The notes under the pieces: generated by a model
What the model saw: only the letters and a program-made list of their open reading frames with translations
Told to the model about the DNA's origin: nothing
The model's database searches: none
Made by a program: the position numbers and the translations under genes
Part shown: piece after piece, positions 23,374 to 35,156 of the stretch
How the letters are laid out: every line of letters begins with the position of its first letter
Numbering within the stretch: the first letter of the stretch is position 1
Source: Cornus controversa
Lineage: Eukaryota > Streptophyta > Magnoliopsida > Cornales > Cornaceae
Assembly (NCBI GenBank): GCA_026545225.1
Contig: CM048845.1
Span: forward strand, 52,118,033 to 52,182,032
DNA length: 64,000 nt
Reading direction: 5' to 3'

Positions 23374-23381
23374 ATATATGA

Positions 23382-24612
23382 GAGTGGTATTATGTTGCAC
23401 ATCAATTACACCTTAGTATTACCTTAATGGAGTTTGTCCTTTCATAAATGCAGGGGTGTTTTACTGTGGGGCACCAGCACTTGGAAAGGAGATAAGAAAG
23501 CTAGCTTCATATTTCTCTCACACGACCTCCACCAAATTTGAATTTCATAAAGAAAACTTTTGACCTCAATGAAAGAGAAAGAAGACTTGAAGAACCAGCA
23601 GATCAGACAAGTCTCTAGAGTCCCACTACCATTATCTTCCCAATCTCTTTCTTATGTAAAGCTAAAGTTTGTGTTCATTGTCTTCAAATACTACTTTACA
23701 ACATGAGTTTGCAATTATATAACGATAACTGTGACATATCATGAGTGAAAAAAGATGCAGGCAGAAGATAGTGAATCAGGAATGGTTGATGGAGATTAGT
23801 GGCTACAGCCCTTAAAAGTGTATAAAAGGCATGGAAAGGAGGGCTTTAAAGGTCAAGTCTTAATTTGGCATATGTGATATGATATGAGATTTGTTTGGAA
23901 TCTTGAATAATTATAATTTTTGTCTAGTTGTATCATTTATGAGCTTGGTAGGCATTATGATACAATTAAGCTAAGTTTTTTTTTCTATTTCTTTATGCTA
24001 TGAAGTCATGAGCAAAGAATTTAAATATTTGAGTCTTATTGATTACCTTAATTATGATATAAGTCTAAAAGTCATGGGCTAACGTCCATATATGTGAGTT
24101 TAAGAGGAATGAGGCTAATCCTATAAAGGAATAGAGTGTAATCTTGATTGGATCAGTGAATGAATGGATAAAAAAATTATTTTTGTGAAATTCTCTCGTG
24201 AGTGATTCAAAAATTTTGAGGGGCCACCTTCCACTAAATTTTAATAAGGTAGAAGCCGTTTTGGCATGACCAAAATATGTCATTATTGCGCGTCAGTATA
24301 GCTGGTTGTGGTCCAATTCAAGATACAGAGATGCGCCGAGTTAATGGGTGGTGGAAATGGAAAATATCAACCTCAAAATTTCTTGTACATGTTTATATAG
24401 ATATATATATTTTGATCACTGTTGATGAAACTAATACGTATATTATATTATGTTGTTAATAAATCATTTCACATGAACTTATGCAGACATGATTCATTTG
24501 AAATTCATAATAAAATTGTCGTGTTCTTATTTGTCGCCTTGTTTCTACATAATTAAAATAACATGCAAGGTTTGTTATGATTCCCACTATTTAACTGTTT
24601 TTAAATCTTAAT
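23382..24612. other. intergenic DNA, nothing recognised
   Basis: Mixed-composition AT-rich DNA. No domain, RNA gene or terminal-repeat structure was found. Confidence 0.5.
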
Positions 24613-24649
24613 CTATGTGTTAACACCTAAATTATGGTCAAAGTTATTG

Positions 24650-25250
24650 GGACATGTGACTAAGATTAGGAGACTTTCGGTCAAGTCGCCTAAGAGATTC
24701 TTGATCAAGTCGTCTAAGGAGAGAGTTGCCTAATCGAGTCTCAATCACTCCTCGCCCAAAGATTTTGGCCGATCATGGCCTAAGAATATTTCAACCATTT
24801 CTTGCCTAAGAGAGTGACCTAAGGAAAGAGTTGCCTAAGACTCTCAACGGCCTAAGACTCTCGACGACTCAGGCCTAATCGTGTCTCAACCACTTCTCAC
24901 CTAAGAGAGCTTTGGCTAATCATCGCCTAAGACTCTCGCTGACTTGTCGCCTAAGACTTTCGATGACTAGTCGCCTAAGAGTATTTCGATCAAGTCGCCT
25001 AAGAGACTTCAATCTCATCGCTTAAGACTCTCGACGACTAGTCGTCTAAGACTCTCGACGAGAATCGCCTAAGAGCATTTCGATCAAGTCACTTAAAAGA
25101 GTCTCGGCCAATCATGGCCTAAGAATATATCGATCAAAACTCGCATAAGACTCTCGACGAGAGTCGCCTAAGAGATTCTCGATCAAGTCACCTAAGAGAG
25201 AAGCCTAAGAGCTTCGGCCACTCATGGCCTAGAAGTTTTGACTACGCCTA
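24650..25250. repeat. degenerate minisatellite, CGCCTAAGA core
   Basis: The core GTCGCCTAAGA(C/G) with flanking CTCTCGACGA or TCAAGTCG recurs more than twenty times in about 600 bp at irregular 20-45-bp spacing. It lies in the U3 side of the solo LTR. Confidence 0.8.
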
Positions 25251-25546
25251 AAAATGGCTGAATTCGGGCAAGATAGAATTGATATATTTAGTTCTCGGAA
25301 ACCAACCAAGATTTGATCCGGGTCAAAGTATAATCAGCTGCAAATTAGAAGAGCTCGAGGACCCAGAAATCAGGTATGAGGACTGCGAACGCTAAAAGTG
25401 GAAACGACAACTTTATCACTTCTAAAGTTTAAAGACTCAAAGCTATAAGTGGGAGAATCTCACCCACCTCTGATGGAGGAATCAGAATGGTCAGAGCACT
25501 CCAGCCTAGGCAAGAGTTAGAGTCAGATTTGGTGGTTGAGGAAAGC

Positions 25547-25554
25547 TATAAATA
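25547..25554 (+). promoter_or_regulatory. TATA box, upstream of two
   Basis: TATAAATA within GCTATAAATAGTG, a strong plant TATA match, inside the solo LTR. Confidence 0.5.
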
Positions 25555-25746
25555 GTGAGCAACCTAAGTTAACAACCTGAAAGATCCCATAGGCCAAAGA
25601 CAAAAATATCAAGCAAGATATACATCTCTGTTTGTCCATAGAGAAGTGTGCAATATGCCAAAATAGGCTCATCAATGTAGTTGGGAGGTTACTTTCAACC
25701 TGCACCCATTTATTGCCTAGAAGGACATGATCAGACCAATGGCCTC

Positions 25747-25754
25747 TATAAATA
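25747..25754 (+). promoter_or_regulatory. TATA box, downstream of two
   Basis: TATAAATA within CTCTATAAATACTGA, exactly 200 bp after the first, followed by pyrimidine-rich sequence typical of a transcription start. Confidence 0.5.
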
Positions 25755-26338
25755 CTGATGCAAGTCCTACAAAGCAAAGGTCCACGATCATCAGATCTCT
25801 AAGTCATATATCACTTATATCACTTAGCAATTTACTTCATTCAGCTTTCTTAGCTTTCATACTCAGCTTAGCATTTACTTGTTTTCTTAGCATTAAAATC
25901 TTTAGTTTCTCTTCCAAACCAGTAACTTAGATTCTCAATTTCAGTTCCCAGTATTGTTCTATCTTTAGTTTTTATCATTAGAAATCAATCATTTCCTTTC
26001 AATCAAAGTGTGTAATTCATTCATCATTGTAATCGTTCCAAAAGATTAATGAAGAAGGTGTTACAGAATCAAGTATAATTGCTGTCCATTTACATTATTT
26101 GCAAATCTTATCAAAAGAACTTCTAAAGTCCTTTCTTCAAAGGCAATAGCAACCTCAAGGAAAGGGTCATTCCTACTCTCCAACTTTCGCCTGAACCAGC
26201 TGAGGTTGACGACTCGACCCGATAGGAATAGTTTGGTACAAAAAATCTTTGAGTCCATTCAGACTCTGGCACGCACGCATTTCAGGTCAACCATTTATTG
26301 GTCGACGACCTCAGACCACTTGTGAGCCAAACACTATG

Positions 26339-26888
26339 TACTTACTGTGTAAGGACATACAATTTGGTTTTCCTCATTCATGTCAAAGTGGACACAGCAG
26401 ATCATTTTAGATTTGCTTGCTTACTGGTTCACCTCCACTCCCAGTTTAGAACTAGTCCACATGAAATTTTTTTAAGGTGGAGGCAGGTAAGGCCATTGCA
26501 ATGGTTAGGGAGAGGGAGAGAGAACTGGTCCAGTATATGGTCTATTTCTCTAGGGTGGAGGTGGGTAAGCGGTTGCAAGAGTTGGAGACAGAGAGAGAGA
26601 GTTGATGCAAATTATGATCATGACTCCAGAAAAGTACCTGCGTTCAATTAGTTAAAAGAATGCACCCAAACTTGATACATAGCTCATAACTAAATTTTTA
26701 CCACTTCCACTGCATTTTTTGTCTATGGGTTGTTAGACAACATCAATTATTCTGATCCAGATTATATTGGAAAAGAGAATATCAATTCAATCCATCACAA
26801 CTCTATTGGTTATACTGGTTTTTGTATTGACACTGATATTGTTTGTAAATCGTGATTCAATTAACAAAATTTAGACAATCTAGAGATT
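26339..26888. other. intergenic DNA, nothing recognised
   Basis: It includes a 117-codon open frame (26298-26651) that begins within the LTR end. It has no recognisable motif and I do not call it a gene. Confidence 0.4.
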
Positions 26889-26896
26889 CATATATG

Positions 26897-27504
26897 CAGG
26901 GGCGGACCAGAACCAGATAAGTGGGGGGCCAAATTCAGTGAATGAATTTTTTAAAATATATATATGTAATTAAATAATATTTTATTATTCTTTATACATA
27001 GAAATATTTCTTTTAAATATGAACAAAAAAATTAAAATAAGATCATGTATAAACAAAATATATTTAATATCTCATGCATATAGAATTATATCTAATTTTG
27101 GTATACATAAAATACATATATAAGTGGACCAAAAAAAAACTAAAATTACAAAATAGTAAAACAAAGAGAAGGTATGAATTATATTCCCCTATATATATAA
27201 ATCTAGATTTCCAAAATGAAGCTTACAATATTTCAAATTGAGATTATATGAGAGTTATTTTTTAATTTAAATTTTTTTTTTGTAAGTAAATATTTTTCAA
27301 CTATTCATACGGCCCTATTAAATAGAGATTTTTAAAATCTTGGGGTGGGTGGGTGGGGGGGGGGGGCAAATATGTTTTGGGTATGTAAATCTTTGAGTAA
27401 TTTTAATTTCAACTATTTTAGGACCCTATAAAATAAATATTTGAAAAAAAATTGGGGAATGGGGCCGGGCGGGGTGGGGGTTGCATGGCTCCCCTTGGTC
27501 TCCA
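26897..27504. mobile_element. second hAT-like candidate, about 608 bp
   Basis: The left end CAGGGGCGGACCAG is a common plant hAT-MITE terminus. The right end (GGCTCCCCTTGGTCTCCA) is a diverged inverse. Flanking octamers CATATATG and CATAGGTG agree at six of eight bases. The interior is AT-rich with two G-runs. The boundaries are tentative. Confidence 0.4.
27342..27366 (+). other. G-quadruplex-forming run
   Basis: GGGG-T-GGG-T-GGG-T followed by twelve G. A second run, GGGGCCGGGCGGGGTGGGGG, lies at 27461-27480. Confidence 0.6.
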
Positions 27505-27512
27505 CATAGGTG

Positions 27513-28039
27513 TGTGGGTAAAATCCCTGCTTTCATTTTATTTTTTTCAAGGAACTCTCTGAATTGGTAATAGTACTGTCATTGTTGACGAAACAATTTC
27601 AACTTTAATCAATTTGCGGATGAGACTCATGTCAATTAATGGCCTAAGACCTAACTTTTTGGTGTTCACTTTGTATACTCACTGTTATACTATACAATGA
27701 TAGTAATTTTCTTTCTCTTCCTTTCCCTTTTTTTTTCCCTTTCTTTAGAAGTATTTTCAATGACATTGACATTGTGTTTTCATGTGTGGTATGAATGTAT
27801 GATGGTAGAGTTAATATTAGAAATAGATGAATGTAGTGTGAATATATGATGACTGTTAATATCAGAAACAAATGAATATCCAAATGTAATGTTGGAAGCA
27901 GTACTTCAGGAACAGCAAAGCAGCAAGATCGCTGGTAGCAACTTGGCATCTTCCAAGTATCTGTATACGTCCTCTAAGGAAGCCACCTGATCATTTCAAC
28001 CTTGCTACTGGTCCTGGTACTGGTACTGTTGCAACTACT
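27513..28039. other. intergenic DNA, nothing recognised
   Basis: No coding or structural feature supported. The minus frame 27644-27949 is motif-free. Confidence 0.4.
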
Positions 28040-28044
28040 GTTAC

Positions 28045-28418
28045 TGTTAGGATCGCCCACACACTTTTGGCAATAAAATAGAGAAAAACACACACACACA
28101 AATAACACAAGATTTACGAGATTTGGCAAATTGCCCACGTCCACGGGCGAAGAACGACTTTCTTTACTTTAGTACTTTGGTTACACAATTTCTCTCTCTC
28201 TAATCACTTCTCTCTTTATAATTATCTCTCTATTTTCTTTACCATCTCTCTTCTCAACCTCACTTCTATTTATAATGTCTTCAAATTTAATTTCTTATTG
28301 GACAAGAATTACAATTCCTTAGAGCCCAAGACAACTTGTGCTAAAAGAATTACCTATTAAAATACAACTTTGTATAGAAAGCTAATTAAATTAGGAATTT
28401 GAGTCACAATTCCTAACA
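28045..28418 (-). mobile_element. 3' LTR of the Copia element
   Basis: TGTTAGGATCGCC...CCTAACA, followed by ATCTCCACCTTG, whose complement CAAGGTGGAGAT is the polypurine tract. Confidence 0.8.
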
Positions 28419-28778
28419 ATCTCCACCTTGGCTCAAATTCCATTAACACGCTCCTCTATAACTCCACCTCGACTAAAAATTTCTTCACCTTAAACAAAAC
28501 GTACACCTTATTTCTTCTTGTTGTTCTTCGCCATTCCATTGCATTCACCTATTTTGATCAAACTCCAAGTTCAAATAGTCGAACTTGGAATCTACTCTCA
28601 CATCACCAAATTGAATTATTCTTACTTCTGGAATAAAGGTGGGTGTTCTCGCAATCTTCAAGACTTCTTCATTCTCTTGCCGTTCTTGATTGGAGACTCT
28701 AGGAGATCTCAAAACAGGCTTTCATTATGTCTTTGCAATTGCTCTACCTAGCATAGTATTTCCCAACAAAATATAAAG
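28419..28778 (-). other. Copia 3' internal remnant
   Basis: Polypurine tract at 28419-28430, then sequence without a clean domain. It continues at 29868 when the TRIM cluster is removed. Confidence 0.4.
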
Positions 28779-28817
28779 GTTATTGTAATAGCCCGCTCCA
28801 CCTGATGGTATGATATT

Positions 28818-29254
28818 GTCCGCTCTGGGCCTAAACACTCACAGTTTTGCTCTTAGATTTTACTCCAAAATGCCTCATACCATTTGAAAAGAACACACTG
28901 CATATAAGCACATCCCCTTCTCCACACCCAAGTGATGTGGGATTGAGCACCCTCTAGCCTGCCAGTGTGGTAGCTCACCCAGTGTCTCTTCTTGCACCCG
29001 CCCACATCACACCCGCCCACAAGGGTCACTACAATCCACCCCCTTAAGAGGCCCGACGAGGTGTGATGTGGGTGAGTGCAAGAAAAGATATTGAGCGAGC
29101 TACCACACTAGCATGCTATAGGGTGCTTAATCCCACATCGCATGTGTGTGGAGAAGGGGATGTGCTTATATGTAGTGTGTTCTCTCCAAATGGTATGAGG
29201 CATTTAGGGTAAAACCCAAAAGCAAAACCGTGCGGGCTTGGACCCAGAGTGGAC
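28818..29254. repeat. long inverted repeat, arms about 195 bp, loop 46 bp
   Basis: Arms 28818-29013 and 29060-29254 are diverged reverse complements (for example GCACCCGCCCACATCACACC against GGTGTGATGTGGGTGAGTGC at the loop). A transcript through here could fold into a long hairpin. Confidence 0.75.
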
Positions 29255-29823
29255 TGTAGTAAACCTTGTGGGCGGGTGTGGTGTGGGTGGGTGCAAGAAG
29301 AGACACTGTGGGAGCTAACACACTGACAGGGTACAGGGTGCTCAATCCCATATCTCCTGGGTGTGGAGAAGGGGATGTGCTTATATGTAGTGTGTTATCT
29401 CCAAATGCTATAAGGCCTTTTGGGGTAAAACCCAAGAGCAAAACTGTGTGGACTTAGGCCCAGAGCGGACAATATTATACCATATGGTGGAGCTGGGTGT
29501 TATAGTTGGTATCAGAGCCTGGTCCAGCCAGAAGTGTGCCGACGAGGATGTTGTACCTCCTAGGGGGTGGATTTTAGTAACCCTTGTGGGCGGGTGTGAT
29601 GTGGGCCGGTGCAAGAAGAGACATTGGGCCAGCTACCACACTGACAGGGTACAGGGTGCTCAATCCCATATCGCCCGGGTGTGGAGAAGGGGATGTGCTT
29701 ATATGTAATGTGTTTTCTCCAAATGGTATGAGGCCTTTTTGGGATGAATCCCAAGAGCAAAATCGTGCTGTCTTAGGCCCAAAGCAGACAATATCATACC
29801 ATGTGGTGGAGTAGGGTGTTACA
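29255..29823 (+). mobile_element. TRIM: two 250-bp LTRs with a 68-bp interior
   Basis: LTRs at 29255-29504 and 29573-29823 are alike throughout. Between them lie the tRNA-iMet primer-binding site TGGTATCAGAGC (29507-29518) and a polypurine tract TAGGGGGTGGA (29561-29571). The interior codes for nothing, so the element would depend on proteins from elsewhere. The second LTR has lost its opening G. Confidence 0.75.
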
Positions 29824-29872
29824 CTGACAATATCATACCATCAGGTGGAGTGAGGTGTTACAGTTATTGACA

Positions 29873-30955
29873 TTAATTCTTTCCTAAATGCATAACACGT
29901 GGCTCCCTTCTAATCTTCATTAATCCATTCTTCACTTCACACGAACAACCCTTGAAATCCAATGCTCGCACAGAAATCACATTCCTTTTGATATTTGGAA
30001 TATGATGTACATTCGTTAGAATTTTTACCAAACCATTAATTGTCTTGATTTTGATTGTTTCAATTCCCATAACATTACAAGAAGCATTATTCTCCATAAA
30101 TACCTCACCATCTACAGGTTTGTAAGTAGCAAACCACTCTTCCTTAGCCACTCCCTTATTATCCATAATTGACAATGCTTCATCATCATCACTTTCTTCT
30201 TTCGTAGCCTCTGACACAACAACAGTAATAGGTGTACTCTCCTTATTTTCTGGATAATACCACTGAAGATGCCCCTTTCTTCCATACTTGTAGTGCATTT
30301 TCTCTAACAATGGCACAAAGCTTCTTGAAGCTCCAAACCTTTTATTCTCTTGAGAAATAATAGCTTGAGCTTGATCATTATGACTCTCTTCATCATTCAA
30401 ATTTTCATTATAGAACAAAACATTTTTAACTTGCTCTACCGAAATGGTATCTCTTCTATAGAGCAAAGTATTGAATAAATGTTTATGGGTAGAGTGTACC
30501 GGCATCAACAAAATAATTGCTTTATCCTCATCACTCAACTTGACATCAACATTAGATGAATCACAAATAATCTTATTGAACTCATCAAGATGTTTTTGTA
30601 AGCTTACCCCTTCTTTTCTCCGAAAATAATATAACTTTTGCTTCAAGACTAACCGGTTGGTGAGATTTTGTCTTATATATAGATTCTCCAATTTCTTCCA
30701 CATATTTGCTGTTGAAGCTTCTTCTATCACATCATACACAATATCATCCGCCAAAGTCAATCGAATAGCACTCATTACCTTCGAGTTGATCTTCCCCCAC
30801 TATTCATTTTCCTTCTTTTCTGATTTCAAACCCAAATCCTCTTCGAGACTATGTTGAATCAAAAATTCCCGCATTCAAACTTGGCAAAGACTGAAGTTCC
30901 TTCTTCCATCAAACTTTGTGACCATATACTTTTCATCTGTAATAGTTACCGCCAT
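29873..30955 (-). pseudogene. Copia Gag with start of pol, broken
   Basis: The start ATG at 30955 lies one base after the primer-binding site, the usual arrangement in this group. The frame MAVTITDEKYMVTKFDG runs to two stops (near 30875 and 30795), then 300 open codons follow in the same frame: LKQKLYYFRRKEGVSLQKHL, a zinc-knuckle relic YKYGRKGHLQWYYPENKE in which cysteines are tyrosines, an acidic linker, a protease-region remnant and a pre-integrase segment LDFKGCSCEVKNGLMKI. It ends HLGKN-stop at 29873 beside the TRIM insertion. Gag residues match the UBN2/gag-polypeptide family. The lost knuckle ligands and two stops make it non-functional. Confidence 0.8.
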
Positions 30956-30956
30956 A

Positions 30957-30968
30957 GCTCTGATACCA
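30957..30968 (-). promoter_or_regulatory. primer-binding site, tRNA-iMet
   Basis: The minus strand reads TGGTATCAGAGC, two bases inside the 5' LTR. Confidence 0.85.
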
Positions 30969-30970
30969 CT

Positions 30971-31348
30971 TGTTAGGATCGCCCACACACTATTGGCAAT
31001 AGAATAGAAAAAAAAAAAAACACACACACACACACACAAACACACAAATAATACAAAGTTTACGTGGTTCGACAAATTGCCTACGTCCACGAGTGAAGAA
31101 CGACTTTCTTTACTTTAGTGTTTTGGTTACACATTTTTTCTCTCTCTACAATTATCTCTCTTTTTTCTTTTCCACCTCTCTTCTCAACCTCACCTCTATT
31201 TATAGAGTCTTCAAATTTAATTCCTTGTTAGACAAGAATTACAATTCCTTAAAACCCAAGATAACTTGTGATAAAAGAATTATCTATTAAAATACAACTC
31301 TATATGAAAACCTAATTAAATTAGGAATTTGAGCCACAATTCCTAACA
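30971..31348 (-). mobile_element. 5' LTR of the Copia element
   Basis: It matches 28045-28418 with scattered changes, including an (AC)n run of different length. GTTAT follows at 31349. Confidence 0.8.
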
Positions 31349-31353
31349 GTTAT

Positions 31354-32705
31354 TGGTACTTGACCTGACTTCGTGATCACAAGCTCACAAACTCCACATC
31401 CATCATGCAACACAGCTTCTAATGCTATTTCTGCTACCTACTACTCTCCACTATTGCTCGGTTAATTGTTCATGAACTTTTGTTGCTCCCTGTGAGATTG
31501 TTGCTTTTATGAGCTTGTTTGTATATCCTTTCTATTATATTTATAAACTGACCATTACAAAGACAAACAAACAAAAATTGTTCGAAGCGGTACTTGTTGC
31601 TAAAGTGGAGGATGACCAAACTAATATATATAAATAACTAGGTTTTGTATGTGCATTTAAAAAAATATTCATTGTTGAATACATATAACACGATCTTAAA
31701 GGTCATTTTTCCTTTTGATGAGAGGTATTAGATGACATATCTGGTTAATTTGTAAGAGTTCTTTCAGATAAATAAGGGTAGGATTACTTGTCTGCAACCC
31801 TATATAGTTCGGTTTCGATTTCTATCTTATTTAACTTGCATATGATTAGCTACTGTAAGTTCATTATTATAAAGTACAAATATATATGTGTATGTATATA
31901 TATAGAGAGAGAGGTACACAAGAGTAGGTTTTTTCTGATACATATTTAAAACGAGAATAAAAGAGGAGAACGAGAAGTCAGAGGATGAGATGAGTCTTGA
32001 AAAAGAGGTGAGAGTTCAAACAAAGGGAGTGAAAAGACCAGTTGAAAAGATAAGTTAAGAATAAAACAAGAACGATGAGGGAGAAAATATACAAAGAGAA
32101 TTCTCAAAATCACATAATATTCCAATAAACGAAGCGGAATAATTTGATTACATATAGGCCTTTTTATAGGTACATTATTAAGCAAATTCCTTAAATTCAA
32201 ACATTACTAAAAGTAACAATAAAGATAATTACATAGCCTTAATTTATAAAAAAAATCCTAATTCTAATTTTTGTCCTTCTCCAATAACATACCGATTATA
32301 TGCGGTTCCCCCTCTCGGGTCGAATCTCGTTCTCCATCACTGGTATTTAGATTGCTGCGTTGAGAATATTATCCATTAAAAATAAAATTAGTGGAAGTAG
32401 GGAGTATACAAGAAGGATATAAATTAATCTGGGTTAGAGGGTCTCCATTTATAGATTGTTGATTTCAAAATCCACTGTAAACTGGAACTAAGATCCAACT
32501 ACTCAAAATAGAACTTAGTTAAATCAACATAAGGAGACTAAAATAGATGGAAAAGGAAGGCGACTAAAATGGACAGCTATGGAATGGAGACACTCCAAAG
32601 CTAAAAAATGTAGCAGTTTGGATAACAGAATGGCACAACAAAGCCAATATCAGGAATATTCTGGTTTAGTATATAAAATTAAAATTTAAAAAAAAAAAAA
32701 TTGTA
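31354..32705. other. intergenic DNA, nothing recognised
   Basis: AT-rich sequence with a (TA)n(GA)n run near 31880-31915. No coding or terminal-repeat structure found. Confidence 0.45.
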
Positions 32706-32891
32706 ACAATTTTTCTTTTAATGCATTTTTCATGTATATTTTTAAGAGCATGTCTATAAATGATGTGAAGAAGAAAAAATATAGAGAAGTAAAGTCCAAC
32801 AATTTTTCTTTTAATGCATTTTTCACGTATATTTTTAAGAGAATGTCTATAAATGATGTGAAGAAGAAAAAATATAGAGAAGTAAAGTCCA
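32706..32891. repeat. tandem duplication, 2 x 93 bp
   Basis: ACAATTTTTCTTTTAATGCA begins at 32706 and at 32799; the copies differ at about two positions. The overlapping minus-strand frames are translations of this AT-rich repeat. Confidence 0.9.
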
Positions 32892-33210
32892 TAGTGGCTA
32901 AATGACATTGTCAAATATCAAGCATTTTTTTATTCTATATGAATTAATAGAGTACTTATATGATGTAGCACCTTTTTATTTTATTTTTTACTAGATTTGA
33001 ATTTTTAAAAGTATGGCTAAAAAGGTTGATTGGACTTTGAAGGAGCCACATGTAATTTCATTTGCAAACAACCTTTAATTAACATAGATAGATAACAATA
33101 AATAGAAAATTTTAAAAGTTTTGGAAGTGCCAACCTTAATTTTTTATATAAAATCACAATTAGTAACCATAAATAAGCACAAGTAATAGAGTTCTGAAAA
33201 AAAATAGAGT
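32892..33210. other. intergenic DNA, nothing recognised
   Basis: AT-rich DNA up to the CACTA target site. Confidence 0.45.
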
Positions 33211-33213
33211 TCT

Positions 33214-33772
33214 CACTACAAGAAAATTAGTCTTTTACGACGGGCCAAGACCGCCTTAAATGACTTTTTAAGGCGCTCAATGGCCTGTCCTCTATTAAGG
33301 TGTTATGATTACGAAGTTTTTTTTAAGGCATGCGGAAACTTTTTAAAGGCATTCAAAACCTGCCTTGAATAATTTCAGAAATGCCTTTAAAAACATTTTT
33401 TAAGGCGGTTATGTAGTGTCTTAAAAGTTTCATTATTCAAGGCGGTCAATACATGTCATAGAACCCTAATTATTTAGGGCGGTCTATGATTGCCTTAGAA
33501 TATTAATTATTAAGGGCGGTTACTTGCCGCCTTAGAAGCTAAGATATTTACGACGGGCAGTGTATGCCTTAAAAGCTAATAGTAATGGCGGCCCGTAGCC
33601 GCCTTAAAAGATAAAGCAAATATTTTTAACGGTAGTTTTGTACCGCCGTCGAAGCTAAGATATTCAGGGCGGTAATTGGCCGCCTTAGAAGGTAAGATTT
33701 TAAGGGCGGTTTAAGCCCGTCTTAGAAAATAACCCACATATTATTAAGGGCGGCCATGGCCCGCCTTAAAAG
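33214..33772. repeat. CACTA left terminal and subterminal repeats
   Basis: TIR CACTACAAGAAAATTAGT followed by about fifteen GGCGGT...CCGCCTTA palindromic units spaced 30-45 bp. Confidence 0.8.
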
Positions 33773-35156
33773 ACTTTTTTTTTTTTTTTGAAAATTCCTT
33801 TTTCTAATACCTCATTCCAAAAACCTGTGAAACTCAATCCAAAAACCTGTAATGCCATACAATACCAACATCCAAGCTAAAACATTCAAATGAAAGTCAA
33901 CCCAAAAACATAGTTTGAATAACTTTCATCCCAACCCAAAAGTATGTGCTTATCAATATCTAATTTGCATCCAAGCTAGCACATTTAGCATGCTTAAAAA
34001 TTACAACCATTAACAAATTATACAGTGAACACTTAAAAGACATTCTAGCTACAAATGAACTTAAGCAAAACACTGCACTTGAAGACGTAGTTGATAGGCA
34101 ATCGGAGCAAAATAGAGCAATGGAGCAAGTACAACAGGAGAGAAAGCTACTACTACTGCTGCGTTGGTTCATTATCCTGTGATTTAAAGAGATAGGGTCA
34201 ATGGAGCAAGTACAACAGAGAAGGCACAAAAATATCAATATATAATGAAATGAAACACTGAATGCATCCCCAACAGTAAACATTCTTTAGAGTTAGTGAC
34301 ACAAAAAATGAAGTTTTCACCTACTATGATAGATCCATATATTTTTTAAAGAAAAAAAACTGAATAAATATAAATGCACGGGTGTGGACAGAATGGGGCA
34401 GGTGGTTATAGTTGCACCCTGTGAACTTTAGATAATTCTAACGTATAAATGAGGTATATGCTATTATAAAATATTAACTCAGACAAAAACAAAAGATCAA
34501 ATCCCATAGACGCGCAAACCAGTCCAATACACCCACTTTAAACTATCTGGAATGAACACCATAGTTGCTATCTATAAATGGATCACCAAGGTTGTTGATG
34601 GAGAAGTGTTGCAACTGTGCCAGAGTACTGTAATCGAAATCCAGATTATAGGGGTAATCTATAACAGGATACTGATTTTCATAAATGAATGTAGGACAGT
34701 AGAACTTCTAATGACGTAAAATGGAAATATTTTCCAAATTAATTTCTATTTCAGTTCCAAAATCCAACTCTTGAACCAGTGACATAGATGATATCAAGAA
34801 GTAATTTAACAATATCAATTTGTGTTTCTGGTTTAATTATTTTGGATAAGAGTAGTTCAGGAAGGATACTTGAAGTTGTTGATTCCAACATTGATGAATC
34901 TTACAAGAGGGACTTACAACAACTAAAACACCTCATAAGAATGGCTAATGTCTTATTGCCTAGCAGAATAAAATCCTATTCCTTAAGCAGTATAAGAACT
35001 ACAATAAATTGACATTGAAAATAGTAGATATAGTTATAGTTGTTTTGATGTAAAAGATTAGTCTATACTATGACCACAAAGCATACTTAACCTGTCAGGG
35101 TATAACTTTGATACCAAGAATAGAAGAAAGATAGGGGAAAGATGGAGAAGAATACA
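33773..35156. other. CACTA interior, nothing recognised
   Basis: AT-rich sequence. A minus-strand 107-codon frame (33960-34283) is Ser/Cys-rich and has no known motif. AATGGAGCAAGTACAACAG occurs twice, near 34119 and 34200. Confidence 0.4.

Larger units (their letters stand above)
24618..26333 (+). mobile_element. solo LTR, 1716 bp, probably Tat/Ogre-like
   Basis: It reads TGTTAACACC...GCCAAACA between perfect CTATG repeats (24613-24617 and 26334-26338). Two TATAAATA boxes on the plus strand at 25547 and 25747, followed by a CT-rich leader-like segment, suggest plus orientation with U3 on the left. A degenerate minisatellite fills the first third. No coding domain is present. Lineage is a guess from its overall style. 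Confidence 0.7.
28784..29862. mobile_element. inverted cluster of TRIM-type LTRs
   Basis: The left boundary is TGTAATAGCCCGCTCCACC; the right boundary is its inverse, GGTGGAGTGAGGTGTTACA. Perfect GTTAT repeats flank both (28779-28783, 29863-29867). Inside are one inverted LTR with polypurine tract and internal piece (28784-29056), a facing partial LTR (29060-29254), a complete LTR-PBS-LTR miniature element (29255-29823) and a 39-bp LTR tail. Both outer ends are therefore the same LTR end in opposite orientation, unlike a normal insertion. Confidence 0.75.
28045..31348 (-). mobile_element. short Copia retrotransposon lacking most of pol
   Basis: Two LTRs of 374 and 378 bp (28045-28418, 30971-31348) share TGTTAGGATCGCCCACACAC at one end and AATTCCTAACA at the other. 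Flanking pentamers are GTTAC and GTTAT, a target duplication with one change. A primer-binding site adjoins the right LTR and a polypurine tract the left, giving minus orientation. Without the nested TRIM cluster, only about 1.5 kb of internal sequence remains, holding gag and the start of pol. Confidence 0.8.

Noticed and set aside
26298..26651. 117-codon plus-strand frame
   Set aside because: It starts inside the solo LTR end and runs into flanking DNA, so it cannot be an ancestral gene.
29166..29814. Overlapping open frames on both strands with shared peptides
   Set aside because: They arise from the repeated TRIM LTRs, which are noncoding.
32666..32914. 82-codon frame with two hydrophobic repeats suggesting a membrane protein
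   Set aside because: The repeats come from a 93-bp AT-rich tandem duplication; there is no gene context.
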